A stretch of DNA of 8,819 bases from Clostridia bacterium (lineage in GTDB: Bacteria; Bacillota; Clostridia; Oscillospirales; CAG-272): contig JAFQNZ010000064.1 of the NCBI GenBank assembly GCA_017395715.1, forward strand, positions 1 to 8,819. Reading direction: 5' to 3'. The position numbers were made by a program, and so were the translations under genes. A model generated the notes under the pieces. The model was not told the origin of the DNA and made no database searches. It was given only the letters and a program-made list of their open reading frames with translations. This document shows, piece after piece, positions 1 through 5,279 of the stretch. How positions within the stretch are numbered: position 1 is the stretch's first letter; every line of letters starts with the position of its first letter.

Positions 1-597
1 AGTGAATATCTTCTCCCCATTGAAGTCTTGATGGAACAGTTCCGAAAGTTGCCGGGCGTTGGCAGAAAAACCGCCGCTCGCTACGCACTTTCGGTATTGG
101 ATATGTCAAGTGAAGCCTGTCAGGCTTTTGCGACCGCTTTGTTGGATGCTAAAACCAAGATCCGCCGCTGTTCGGTTTGTAACAATCTGACCGATATGGA
201 AATTTGTTCGGTATGCGCTGATGATAACAGAATCGGTGTAATCTGTGTGGTAGAGGATGCCAAGGCTTTGATGAGCATTGAGCGGATTCGTGACTATCGC
301 GGACGCTACCATGTTCTTGATGGGGTACTTTCGCCTGTAAAGGGAATTGGTCCTGACAGAATTGGTCTTGACAAATTGATTGCCCGTCTTGAAAAAGAGT
401 CGATCACTGAGGTGATCGTGGCAACCAATCCCACCATAGAGGGGGATGCTACCGCTATGTACATCACCAAGATTCTGACACCGATGGGGATCAAGGTGAC
501 GCGTCCTGCGCTCGGTATTCCTGTTGGCGGAGATATTGAGTATGCTGACGAGATCACGCTGGCAAGAGCCCTCAAAGCGAGAAATACAATGGAATAG
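1..597 (+). CDS. recR: Recombination mediator RecR (5' end cut by window edge)
   Basis: RecR works with RecO, and in some systems RecF, to load RecA onto single-stranded DNA during gap repair. The reading frame is open from base 1, giving 198 visible residues. Since the family is about 198-200 residues long, probably only the initiator codon or a few codons are missing. Visible parts, numbered from base 1, are the helix-hairpin-helix LPGVGRKTAARYA (residues 17-29), a four-cysteine zinc site C57-x2-C60-x8-C69-x2-C72, and a TOPRIM domain with VVED at 83-86 and ATNPTIEGDATA at 141-152. The C-terminal conserved stretch GIPVGGDIEYADEITLARAL covers 172-191. The gene ends TAG followed directly by an in-frame TGA and then a strong hairpin. 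An internal TTG or ATG at 28-33 is not the true start, because the conserved N-terminal PIEVL stretch lies before it. Identification is secure. Confidence 0.97.
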   Translation, partial: SEYLLPIEVLMEQFRKLPGVGRKTAARYALSVLDMSSEACQAFATALLDAKTKIRRCSVCNNLTDMEICSVCADDNRIGVICVVEDAKALMSIERIRDYRGRYHVLDGVLSPVKGIGPDRIGLDKLIARLEKESITEVIVATNPTIEGDATAMYITKILTPMGIKVTRPALGIPVGGDIEYADEITLARALKARNTME

Positions 598-602
598 TGA
601 AT

Positions 603-646
603 AATCACCTCATGACGCGAGTAAGGATGTCGTGAGGTGATTTTTT
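603..646 (+). terminator. Rho-independent terminator of recR, overlapping the next gene's ribosome binding site
   Basis: Arms 603-616 and 629-642 pair over 14 bp with a single T-G wobble around a 12-base loop, and a run of T follows to 646. This is a textbook intrinsic terminator immediately after recR. The 3' arm also contains GAGGTGAT (634-641), the Shine-Dalgarno sequence of the lipoprotein gene. The 5' arm contains ATCACCTC (604-611), the same sequence as the anti-Shine-Dalgarno tail of 16S rRNA. The hairpin could therefore both end transcription and hide the ribosome binding site in read-through transcripts. The pairing is seen directly; the regulatory role is inference. Confidence 0.9.
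634..641 (+). promoter_or_regulatory. Ribosome binding site of the lipoprotein gene, inside a hairpin arm
   Basis: GAGGTGAT matches eight bases of the ideal Shine-Dalgarno sequence. Seven bases lie between its GAGG core and the TTG at 645, which is close to optimal. It fixes the TTG as the start. It is fully base-paired when the recR terminator hairpin forms. Confidence 0.75.
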
Positions 647-1142
647 GGCTAAAAAGGGAATTTGTCTTTTGCTTGCTTGTTTGCTCTTTCTTGTGGGGTG
701 TCACGGAAAAAGCGAGCAAAGCGCGTATGATGTGTTTTGGCGTATCAAATCCAAGGTTGAAATACCTGATTGTGAGGTTTACCGCTATGTGACGGATGAT
801 TCTCAGAATCGGCTTCTTTCACGGCTGTATTTGCGTGGGGATGATATCATACCGCCTGCTGTAGCGTTCTGTGATGATTATTTGATTTGCCTATACAGCG
901 GAAATGATATATGGGAATTGCATATATTTCGTACCGTTTCGATTTATGACAACAAACGAATCCATGAAATGTTGGTTATGCGTCGGGATATGTTACAGAA
1001 GAGCGAGGTTTTTTCCTATTATTCCGAAGAGACACAGAAGCGTGTTTTGTCGGCTGAAATTATCAGTTATCGGAACTTTGTGATTCTTGCAGTGACCGAT
1101 CACAATTCTATGATTCGCGCTGAACTTGGGAAAACAAAATAA
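645..1142 (+). CDS. Small lipoprotein, DUF4358-like, unknown function
   Basis: This 165-residue predicted lipoprotein would be lipid-anchored on the outer face of the cytoplasmic membrane. The N-terminus has the basic MAKKG, a hydrophobic core (residues 6-15) and the lipobox LVGC with the acceptor cysteine at 19. The mature part contains a region around residues 85-160 (ELHIFRT, then a helix with MRRDML, then YYSEET and RNFVILAVTD). This resembles the DUF4358 pattern found near the recombination and replication genes of many Clostridia; the match is by eye and moderate. TTG at 645 is the only start giving the basic n-region, because an in-frame TGA lies at 633-635. Its Shine-Dalgarno sequence lies inside the recR terminator, so it is probably expressed by read-through from recR. 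I see no separate promoter in the last part of recR. No function can be given. Confidence 0.8.
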   Translation: MAKKGICLLLACLLFLVGCHGKSEQSAYDVFWRIKSKVEIPDCEVYRYVTDDSQNRLLSRLYLRGDDIIPPAVAFCDDYLICLYSGNDIWELHIFRTVSIYDNKRIHEMLVMRRDMLQKSEVFSYYSEETQKRVLSAEIISYRNFVILAVTDHNSMIRAELGKTK

Positions 1143-1168
1143 AGGGCATCGTTTTTACGGTGCCCTTT
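1141..1168. terminator. Bidirectional terminator between the lipoprotein gene and the DUF378 gene
   Basis: Arms 1141-1151 and 1158-1168 (AAAGGGCATCG against CGGTGCCCTTT) pair over 11 bp with one T-G wobble and a 6-base loop. The hairpin overlaps the TAA stop of the lipoprotein gene. Read on the minus strand, it is followed by ATTTTGTTTT, a better U-tract than on the plus side (ATTTG). It probably serves the convergent minus-strand gene at least as well as the plus-strand one. Confidence 0.85.
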
Positions 1169-1207
1169 ATTTGAAATGCCTCAAAAATGTTTTGGGGTAT
1201 TTGAACT

Positions 1208-1426
1208 TTATTCTTCTGTGGTATCAATAGCAGCGTTTCTGTCGCGGAAGAGAAGCGAGATGCACCAAAGGGCGGCAAGACCGACCAGTGCATAGATGAT
1301 TCTGCTTACAAGGGCAGCTTGACCTCCGAAGATCCACGCAACGATGTCGAAGCGAAACAAACCGAGAGATCCCCAATTGATACCGCCAACGATCAGAAGA
1401 AAGAGTGCTATTCTATCAAGAATCAT
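1208..1426 (-). CDS. DUF378 family small membrane protein
   Basis: This 72-residue protein has two membrane helices (about residues 5-24 and 38-60) joined by a short loop. The signature GINWGSLGLF at 15-24, FDIVAWIFG at 26-34 and IIYALVGLAALW at 43-54 are the conserved DUF378 elements. The family usually runs about 65-80 residues, so the gene is intact. The C-terminus is charged and acidic (ends DTTEE). The function of the family is unknown. The start at 1426 is chosen because the protein then opens as other members do. Its Shine-Dalgarno sequence is weak: AAAGG lies 14 bases upstream, farther than usual. It follows the DUF4097-like gene on the same strand after a 105-base gap, so it may share that transcript or use its own promoter. 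Confidence 0.9.
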   Translation of the reverse strand: MILDRIALFLLIVGGINWGSLGLFRFDIVAWIFGGQAALVSRIIYALVGLAALWCISLLFRDRNAAIDTTEE

Positions 1427-1496
1427 AATCGCAGGCTTTGCCTTTCTTGGGTTGTATTCCCCATATCTATCTGTGCATGATGATTGGATACGGGCA

Positions 1497-1509
1497 GTTA
1501 TAGTATAAC
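1497..1509. promoter_or_regulatory. Perfect short palindrome upstream of the DUF378 gene, possible operator or -10 region
   Basis: GTTATAGTATAAC is a perfect odd-centred inverted repeat within the 105-base gap between two minus-strand genes. On the minus strand it contains TATACT, which could be a -10 box about 75 bases before the DUF378 start. No convincing -35 lies at the right distance: a TTGACC overlapping the upstream stop codon is 22 bases away, too far. It could be an operator, a weak promoter, or chance. Confidence 0.25.
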
Positions 1510-1531
1510 CGCGGTGTTTCGATTTATGCGG

Positions 1532-2257
1532 TCAAGGCGTATCTTGCGGATAATCCAAACGGCAAGTGCCGCCAAATGCTTCTATGACCAAGGAAGGCTT
1601 TTGAAAATCGGTTACGAACTGTTCGGTATTGGCTCTTTTGTCTCCGTTTAAGGAAAGTGAGGCATTGTGTGTTTCAATATTTCGCGAAAATTCGGTTGCG
1701 GAGTACGGAATGGAAAAAAAGCTGTCGCAGTTCGTCAGTTTTCCATTGAAACGTTCAAAGGTCATATCTCTTGCTGTAACAGACGAATCTTCTGCGTTCA
1801 AAGTGAGATAAGCAAGCTGTGCGGAAAGCGTGAGAGCGCTGTTTTTTAGAATAAGATTGACAGGTGTTTGCCAATATTCTTGCGAAAGGTGAAGAACGAT
1901 ACTTTTTTGATCGGATATTTGACGGCTTTCTTTGATATATTTTCCAATTCCGCTTAACTTAAACAAAAGCGGTGATTTTTCGGGTCGATCGGTCAGCAGA
2001 AGTTTTCCGTCTTTTTCGGAAATGTAGTATTCGCTTTCACGATAGCCGTTAATCTCAATATAAGTTTTTTCATCCGAACAAATGATGAGATTGGTTTTTT
2101 CAAGATCAATTTCGATGTGTTGAAAATCGGCAGTGACTGTACGAACGGAAGGTTTGGCAACGCTGTTTTTGGTGAAAAGAGGAAACAGGAAAAGAGCGGT
2201 ACCGACAAGCATCAAAAAGACAGAGACCAACAAAACACAGAGCGTTCTTTTCTTCAT
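1532..2257 (-). CDS. Membrane-anchored DUF4097-like beta protein, unknown function
   Basis: This 241-residue protein begins with a basic MKKR and a hydrophobic segment (residues 5-28), either an uncleaved anchor or a signal peptide. No lipobox cysteine is present. The remainder is rich in short beta strands with the pattern of DUF4097-type putative adhesins: FQHIEIDLEKTNLIICSD (45-62), then repeated strand pairs such as NLILKNSALTLSAQLAYLTLNAEDSSVTARDM, and a C-terminal SLVIEAFGGTCRLDY. The fold assignment is by pattern only. The active part would lie outside the membrane. The start overlaps the stop of the upstream membrane protein gene by ATGA, and AAAGGAG lies about 10 bases before the ATG. 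The pair is therefore co-transcribed and probably translationally coupled. In many Bacillota, DUF4097 proteins follow a PadR regulator and a DUF1700 membrane protein; no PadR gene is seen here. Confidence 0.75.
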   Translation of the reverse strand: MKKRTLCVLLVSVFLMLVGTALFLFPLFTKNSVAKPSVRTVTADFQHIEIDLEKTNLIICSDEKTYIEINGYRESEYYISEKDGKLLLTDRPEKSPLLFKLSGIGKYIKESRQISDQKSIVLHLSQEYWQTPVNLILKNSALTLSAQLAYLTLNAEDSSVTARDMTFERFNGKLTNCDSFFSIPYSATEFSRNIETHNASLSLNGDKRANTEQFVTDFQKPSLVIEAFGGTCRLDYPQDTP

Positions 2258-3438
2258 AGCTTTTCTGCTCCTTTCACGGAGTATCGGTACAAGTTACGCA
2301 CCAAGAGAAATGTTTTTTTGTTAAACGATTTGAATTTTTCACCGACCCATTCCGATATAAGAATAAAAGGACGGTATAAAAGATACCCGAACATCAGTGA
2401 GATACCGGACGAAAGAAGCATAAGCCCAAATTCTGTTAATCCTTCTGCGATTCGAATGTCCCGCCAATACAAAAAAGCAAAAACAGCCGAGTACAGTGCT
2501 ATAAACAAAGGAATCAAAAGGAAGAACAAATAGAATAACATAACGGCAGTAAATGCAAGCAAAAACAAAAGATCAACGACAAGAATAAAGGCGGCGATCA
2601 AAACGGCAAGAAAACAGATCGAAGGAATGAGGAGAAAAGCGATCCAAAAAAAAGAAATATGGGGATGAGGATTACGAATTGCTTCAGAGGACAGGGGGAG
2701 GGCAGATGAGGCGGGTTCATTCTTAGATGTTTTGACCGGGGGAACTTCTTTTTCTTTGGATTCTGTTACCGAAGGCTTTTTTTCATTCTCGTTGTTGGGT
2801 TTGGGAATGCGGGAGAGGATGGGACGTGTTTGCTCGGTAATCGTTTCGCTTGCGGTGACGATTGGTTTGTGTGCAGGAAGCGTGGCGGTAGTGTCGGATG
2901 AAGAAAACTTTTTAGATGTCAACGGAATGTGTTGTACCGTCTCGTCTTCTTTGGGCAGTGCAGGCGTGTTGTCGAAGAAAACAGTGTCTTTTTCGGAAAT
3001 CTTTACGGTTTCATTTTCTGAAAGAAGTTTTTTAAGATCGGGGGAAGCGGCTATTGTTTTTTCTTCTGCTGCATCGTTTGGGTTGCCTGAAATGACAACC
3101 ATGGTTGCTTCATCGGTTAACGACTGAAGTGTTGCTTTGGATGTGGATGGCAGAATGGTTTTTTCTTCATCAAGTATGCGGATGGCAGGAATCTTTGAAG
3201 AACCTTGCGGTACAATGGTCTTGAATTCATCGTCTTGGCGTGGATGTTCATTTTGTTGCTTTGCCTGTACAAGCAGGTTTTCTAAACGCTCGAGTGTGAA
3301 AAACACGTTTAACTCGGCGGGTTCTTTGGTTTCGGCGAGCGCAGATTCTTGCGTGATGATAGTGTGGATTTGATCTTTTGGGAGATTGTGTGCTGTGAGT
3401 TCGTTTTGCAGTTTTTGAATATATGTCAAAAAATCCAT
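2254..3438 (-). CDS. Membrane protein with long acidic Thr-rich linker and C-terminal helices, unknown function
   Basis: This 394-residue protein has three parts. The N-terminal 65 residues are helical and charged (MDFLTYIQKLQNEL, then FFTLERLENLLVQAK) and faintly recall the start of DUF1700/HAAS proteins. Residues 66-258 are low-complexity, rich in Thr, Ser, Pro, Glu and Lys, and probably disordered. Residues 262-362 hold three or four hydrophobic helices (about 262-290, 292-325 and 336-362), followed by a basic tail. Within the linker an acidic-Thr-hydrophobic motif recurs at T74, T94, T112, T128, T144, T152 and T167 (for example DEEKTI, EEKTI, EDETV). The start at 3438 is preferred because AGGAGG lies 9 bases upstream. 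A TTG at 3459 would place that ribosome binding site inside the coding region. It is first in a pair with the DUF4097-like gene. I do not recognise a named family with confidence. Confidence 0.75.
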   Translation of the reverse strand: MDFLTYIQKLQNELTAHNLPKDQIHTIITQESALAETKEPAELNVFFTLERLENLLVQAKQQNEHPRQDDEFKTIVPQGSSKIPAIRILDEEKTILPSTSKATLQSLTDEATMVVISGNPNDAAEEKTIAASPDLKKLLSENETVKISEKDTVFFDNTPALPKEDETVQHIPLTSKKFSSSDTTATLPAHKPIVTASETITEQTRPILSRIPKPNNENEKKPSVTESKEKEVPPVKTSKNEPASSALPLSSEAIRNPHPHISFFWIAFLLIPSICFLAVLIAAFILVVDLLFLLAFTAVMLFYLFFLLIPLFIALYSAVFAFLYWRDIRIAEGLTEFGLMLLSSGISLMFGYLLYRPFILISEWVGEKFKSFNKKTFLLVRNLYRYSVKGAEKL

Positions 3439-3447
3439 GATTGCTCG

Positions 3448-3453
3448 CCTCCT
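3448..3453 (-). promoter_or_regulatory. Ribosome binding site that decides the start of the 394-residue membrane protein
   Basis: AGGAGG on the minus strand lies 9 bases before the ATG at 3438. It excludes the upstream in-frame TTG at 3459, which would have to be translated through this site. Confidence 0.8.
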
Positions 3454-3458
3454 TTTCA

Positions 3459-3486
3459 ATTATATGGTGTTGCATTTTGTTGAAAA
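3459..3486 (-). promoter_or_regulatory. Candidate minus-strand promoter overlapping the trmB promoter
   Basis: On the minus strand TATAAT lies at 3464-3459, with TTTTCA (four of six consensus bases) at 3486-3481 and a 16-base spacer. Transcription would start near 3452, inside the ribosome binding site, leaving a very short leader, so the true start may lie farther upstream. The hexamers overlap the divergent trmB promoter. Confidence 0.35.
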
Positions 3487-3498
3487 AAATGCTATAAT
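3470..3498 (+). promoter_or_regulatory. Sigma-A type promoter of trmB, extended -10
   Basis: TTGCAT (3470-3475) and TATAAT (3493-3498) are separated by 17 bases, and TGC precedes the -10 as in extended -10 promoters. The predicted transcription start near 3505 leaves a leader of about 32 bases before the trmB ATG. Confidence 0.85.
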
Positions 3499-3536
3499 GT
3501 TTCGGTAAAAAGAGATGTGAAAGGTTGGATTAACCC

Positions 3537-4163
3537 ATGAGAATGCGTAAAAAGAAAAACGGAGAAGCAAGATTTGCCGCTTGTTCCGAGTATGTGATTT
3601 CGTCTCGCGAGGAGTTGGAACGGTACAGTGACCGTCTTCCGTGTGAACTTGAGATTGGTTGCGGAAAGGGTGGTTTTATTTGTCAAATGGCAGCGCTCCA
3701 TCCCGAAACATTTTTTATTGCGGTGGAGCTCAGCACGGATGCTTTGATTACGGCACTTGAATATGCCAAGGAACAAGAGATTCCCAATCTGCGTTTTATG
3801 AATCTGAATGCCAATCTATTGCCTGAAATTTTTCACAAGGGCGAAGTTTCCCAAAGTTATCTTAATTTTTCAGACCCGTGGCCCAAAGCACGTCATGCCA
3901 AACGCCGTTTGACATACCGCAGTTTTTTGGAAAAATACCGTGAAATGTTGCCTGAAGACGGCAAAATCATTTTTAAGACCGATAACCGTTTGTTGTTTGA
4001 TTTTTCGTTGGAGGAATTTGATGCGGTCGGTATGCGTAAGACCGATATTACATACGACCTCCATAATAGCGAATACAACGAAGGAAATGTGATGACAGAA
4101 TATGAGAAAAACTTTTCGGAAAAAGGTTTTCCGATTCATCGCGTTGTGGCTTGGATGAAATAA
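3537..4163 (+). CDS. trmB: tRNA (guanine-N7-)-methyltransferase TrmB
   Basis: TrmB methylates N7 of guanosine 46 in the tRNA variable loop, using S-adenosylmethionine. The 208-residue length is normal for the family. Visible motifs are the N-terminal MRMRKK, the cofactor loop EIGCGKGGF (39-47), AVE (62-64), the family signature FSDPWPKARHAKRRLT (111-126), FKTDN (146-150), and the C-terminal TEYEKNFSEKG with PIHR. Aligned by eye with Bacillus TrmB, Glu39, Glu64 and Asp113 are kept. The position that is normally an Asp in the NIDAD-like stretch is Asn91 here (NLNANLL). ATG at 3537 follows GAAAGG at 3519-3524 with a 12-base gap; the ATG at 3543 is a less likely alternative. The gene has its own promoter and terminator and lies between two minus-strand membrane genes, so it is probably monocistronic. 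Confidence 0.97.
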   Translation: MRMRKKKNGEARFAACSEYVISSREELERYSDRLPCELEIGCGKGGFICQMAALHPETFFIAVELSTDALITALEYAKEQEIPNLRFMNLNANLLPEIFHKGEVSQSYLNFSDPWPKARHAKRRLTYRSFLEKYREMLPEDGKIIFKTDNRLLFDFSLEEFDAVGMRKTDITYDLHNSEYNEGNVMTEYEKNFSEKGFPIHRVVAWMK

Positions 4164-4164
4164 A

Positions 4165-4201
4165 AAAACGGAGCTTTCGCTTGGAGCGAAGGCTCCGTTT
4201 T
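4165..4201. terminator. Bidirectional terminator shared by trmB and the convergent membrane gene
   Basis: Arms 4165-4180 and 4186-4201 pair over 16 bp with one T-G wobble around a 5-base TTGGA loop, beginning just after the trmB stop. The A-run at 4162-4168 gives a U-run for minus-strand transcripts. The plus side ends in TTTT, then GATTCTTATTTT. It sits between trmB and the stop of the minus-strand gene at 4207. Confidence 0.93.
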
Positions 4202-4206
4202 GATTC

Positions 4207-4653
4207 TTATTTTGCTTTGAAAACAGGAGTGTATTCGCCTGGAGTCTTTTCTTTTTTGGACAGAACAAAGTGGTGATATAACAACAGTGTGGGTGTTGCC
4301 AAAACGAGATATGCTACGACCAACAAAAGAACCAAATAAAAACTCTTTTCCGATACGGCATATGCGGTAGGGAAGAAAGACGAAAAGATGGCGATGGTTA
4401 CGCTGATAGAAAAAACAGACAAAACCATGTGCAGGAAGAAGCGGCCAACGAAGGGCATCTTTTTGTAATCTAAAATTAAATTGCAGAGCGAGATCATCAA
4501 AGCACAGACAAAACACATTACGGTTGAGGTCAGATTGATATTGGTGACATTCTGTACAGAATCAATAAGCAAACAAAGAACAAACCAAATGACTGTGAAA
4601 ATGACGCAAGCGGGGTAAAGAATCTTTTTGAAGATAAAGGAAACGGTTTTCAT
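4207..4653 (-). CDS. Small four-helix membrane protein, possibly DUF3021-like
   Basis: This 148-residue hydrophobic protein has four predicted membrane helices at about residues 9-31, 40-61, 68-94 and 103-127, and a short basic tail (SKKEKTPGEYTPVFKAK). The stretch NLILDYKKMPFVGRFFLHMVLSVF, with a His at the beginning of helix 3, recalls DUF3021 proteins. The resemblance is by eye and weak, so no function is proposed. The ATG at 4653 is supported by AGGAG four bases upstream. A good promoter (TTGAAA, 18 bases, TATAAT) lies at 4686-4715 on the minus strand. It is a single-gene unit that converges on trmB and is divergent from the nusB operon. Confidence 0.75.
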   Translation of the reverse strand: MKTVSFIFKKILYPACVIFTVIWFVLCLLIDSVQNVTNINLTSTVMCFVCALMISLCNLILDYKKMPFVGRFFLHMVLSVFSISVTIAIFSSFFPTAYAVSEKSFYLVLLLVVAYLVLATPTLLLYHHFVLSKKEKTPGEYTPVFKAK

Positions 4654-4685
4654 AATTCTCCTAATTTTTGCCGATATTTTCTTTT

Positions 4686-4715
4686 ATTATAGCACAACTG
4701 ATGATACTTTTTCAA
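4686..4715 (-). promoter_or_regulatory. Sigma-A type promoter of the four-helix membrane protein gene
   Basis: On the minus strand TTGAAA (4715-4710) and a perfect TATAAT (4691-4686) are separated by 18 bases. The predicted start near 4679 gives a leader of about 26 bases with an AGGAG ribosome binding site. Confidence 0.75.
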
Positions 4716-4721
4716 GTCCTG

Positions 4722-4757
4722 TTTTTGTTTTTTGAAAACTCTTTCAAAAAACAAAAA
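4722..4757. repeat. Perfect 16-bp A/T-rich inverted repeat between divergent promoters
   Basis: Arms 4722-4737 and 4742-4757 are exact reverse complements over 16 bp, with the 4-base loop ACTC. Each arm holds a T5-G-T6 or A6-C-A5 tract and only two G-C pairs. It lies just upstream of the minus-strand -35 (4710-4715) and about 39 bases upstream of the nusB -35. No gene ends here on either strand, so a simple terminator role is not obvious. Possibilities are an UP element or bent DNA for the flanking promoters, a regulator site, or an insulator that stops stray transcripts. Confidence 0.8.
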
Positions 4758-4795
4758 AGACGCGCGAATATAGCTTGATTCTGTGCGAATTCTTA

Positions 4796-4823
4796 TTGAC
4801 AAACGACAGAAATAATGTATAAT
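4796..4823 (+). promoter_or_regulatory. Consensus sigma-A promoter of the nusB operon
   Basis: TTGACA (4796-4801) and TATAAT (4818-4823) are both perfect matches to consensus, separated by 16 bases. The -10 runs into the perfect palindrome ATAATATATTAT (4819-4830), which spans the predicted start region; in sequence this A/T-rich, it may mean nothing. The leader to the nusB ATG is about 40 bases. Confidence 0.9.
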
Positions 4824-4871
4824 ATATTATGTATATCTATGTAATATTGTTTGATAGGAAGGCTTGTTTTT

Positions 4872-5279
4872 ATGAAAAGAAGAGATGCGCGAGAGGCGTT
4901 GTTTGTCCTGCTCTACGAAATGTCCTTTAATACCCCCGAAGAGCTTGAAGAAACCATTTTGAAAGCCAAAGAAAACAGGGAAATTGACGACGCTTATATT
5001 TTGCAATCGATTCACGGTATTTATGAACATCTTGATGAAATCGATGAGAAGATTTCCGCTCATGCCCGTGGATGGTCACTTGAAAGACTGTCAAGAACAA
5101 CACTTGCTATTATGAGAATTTCTGTGTATGAAATGCATTATGCAGAGATTCCTTACACCATTTCTATCAACGAAGCTGTTGAAATTGCCAAGAAATATGA
5201 CCATGATCAGGCGCCTACTTTTATTAACGGCATTTTGAATGCCATTGCCACGGCATCGGGACTCAAGAACAAGGTATGA
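4872..5279 (+). CDS. nusB: Transcription antitermination factor NusB
   Basis: NusB binds the boxA RNA of ribosomal RNA leaders together with NusE (ribosomal protein S10) and helps RNA polymerase resist termination. The protein is 135 residues, all-helical, and of normal length. Visible features are the N-terminal basic MKRRDAREALFVLLYEMSF (1-19) and the C-terminal block with W68, SRTTLAIMRISVYEM (74-88), IPYTISINEAVEIAKKYD (93-110) and FINGILNAI (117-125). ATG at 4872 is chosen because AGGAAGG (4856-4862) lies 9 bases upstream. An in-frame TTG at 4851 would precede that site and add residues not seen in the family. It is the first gene of the operon. Its stop overlaps the start of the next gene. 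Confidence 0.97.
   Translation: MKRRDAREALFVLLYEMSFNTPEELEETILKAKENREIDDAYILQSIHGIYEHLDEIDEKISAHARGWSLERLSRTTLAIMRISVYEMHYAEIPYTISINEAVEIAKKYDHDQAPTFINGILNAIATASGLKNKV

Noticed and set aside
1427..1531. Possible terminator or small RNA in the gap between the DUF4097-like and DUF378 genes
   Set aside because: Only short stems are seen (AGGC-TTT-GCCT at 1433-1443 and the GTTATA palindrome), with no T-run behind them.
2732..3127. Plus-strand 131-codon open frame antisense to the membrane protein linker
   Set aside because: It lies entirely opposite the low-complexity linker, its product is Ser/Val-rich without domain pattern, and it has no good ribosome binding site. It is a shadow of the minus-strand gene.
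3439..3459. TTG start at 3459 for the 394-residue membrane protein
   Set aside because: The strong AGGAGG ribosome binding site lies inside that extension and points to the ATG at 3438.
4819..4830. ATAATATATTAT palindrome at the nusB transcription start as an operator
   Set aside because: It overlaps the -10 box in very A/T-rich sequence, where short palindromes arise by chance; no second copy is seen.
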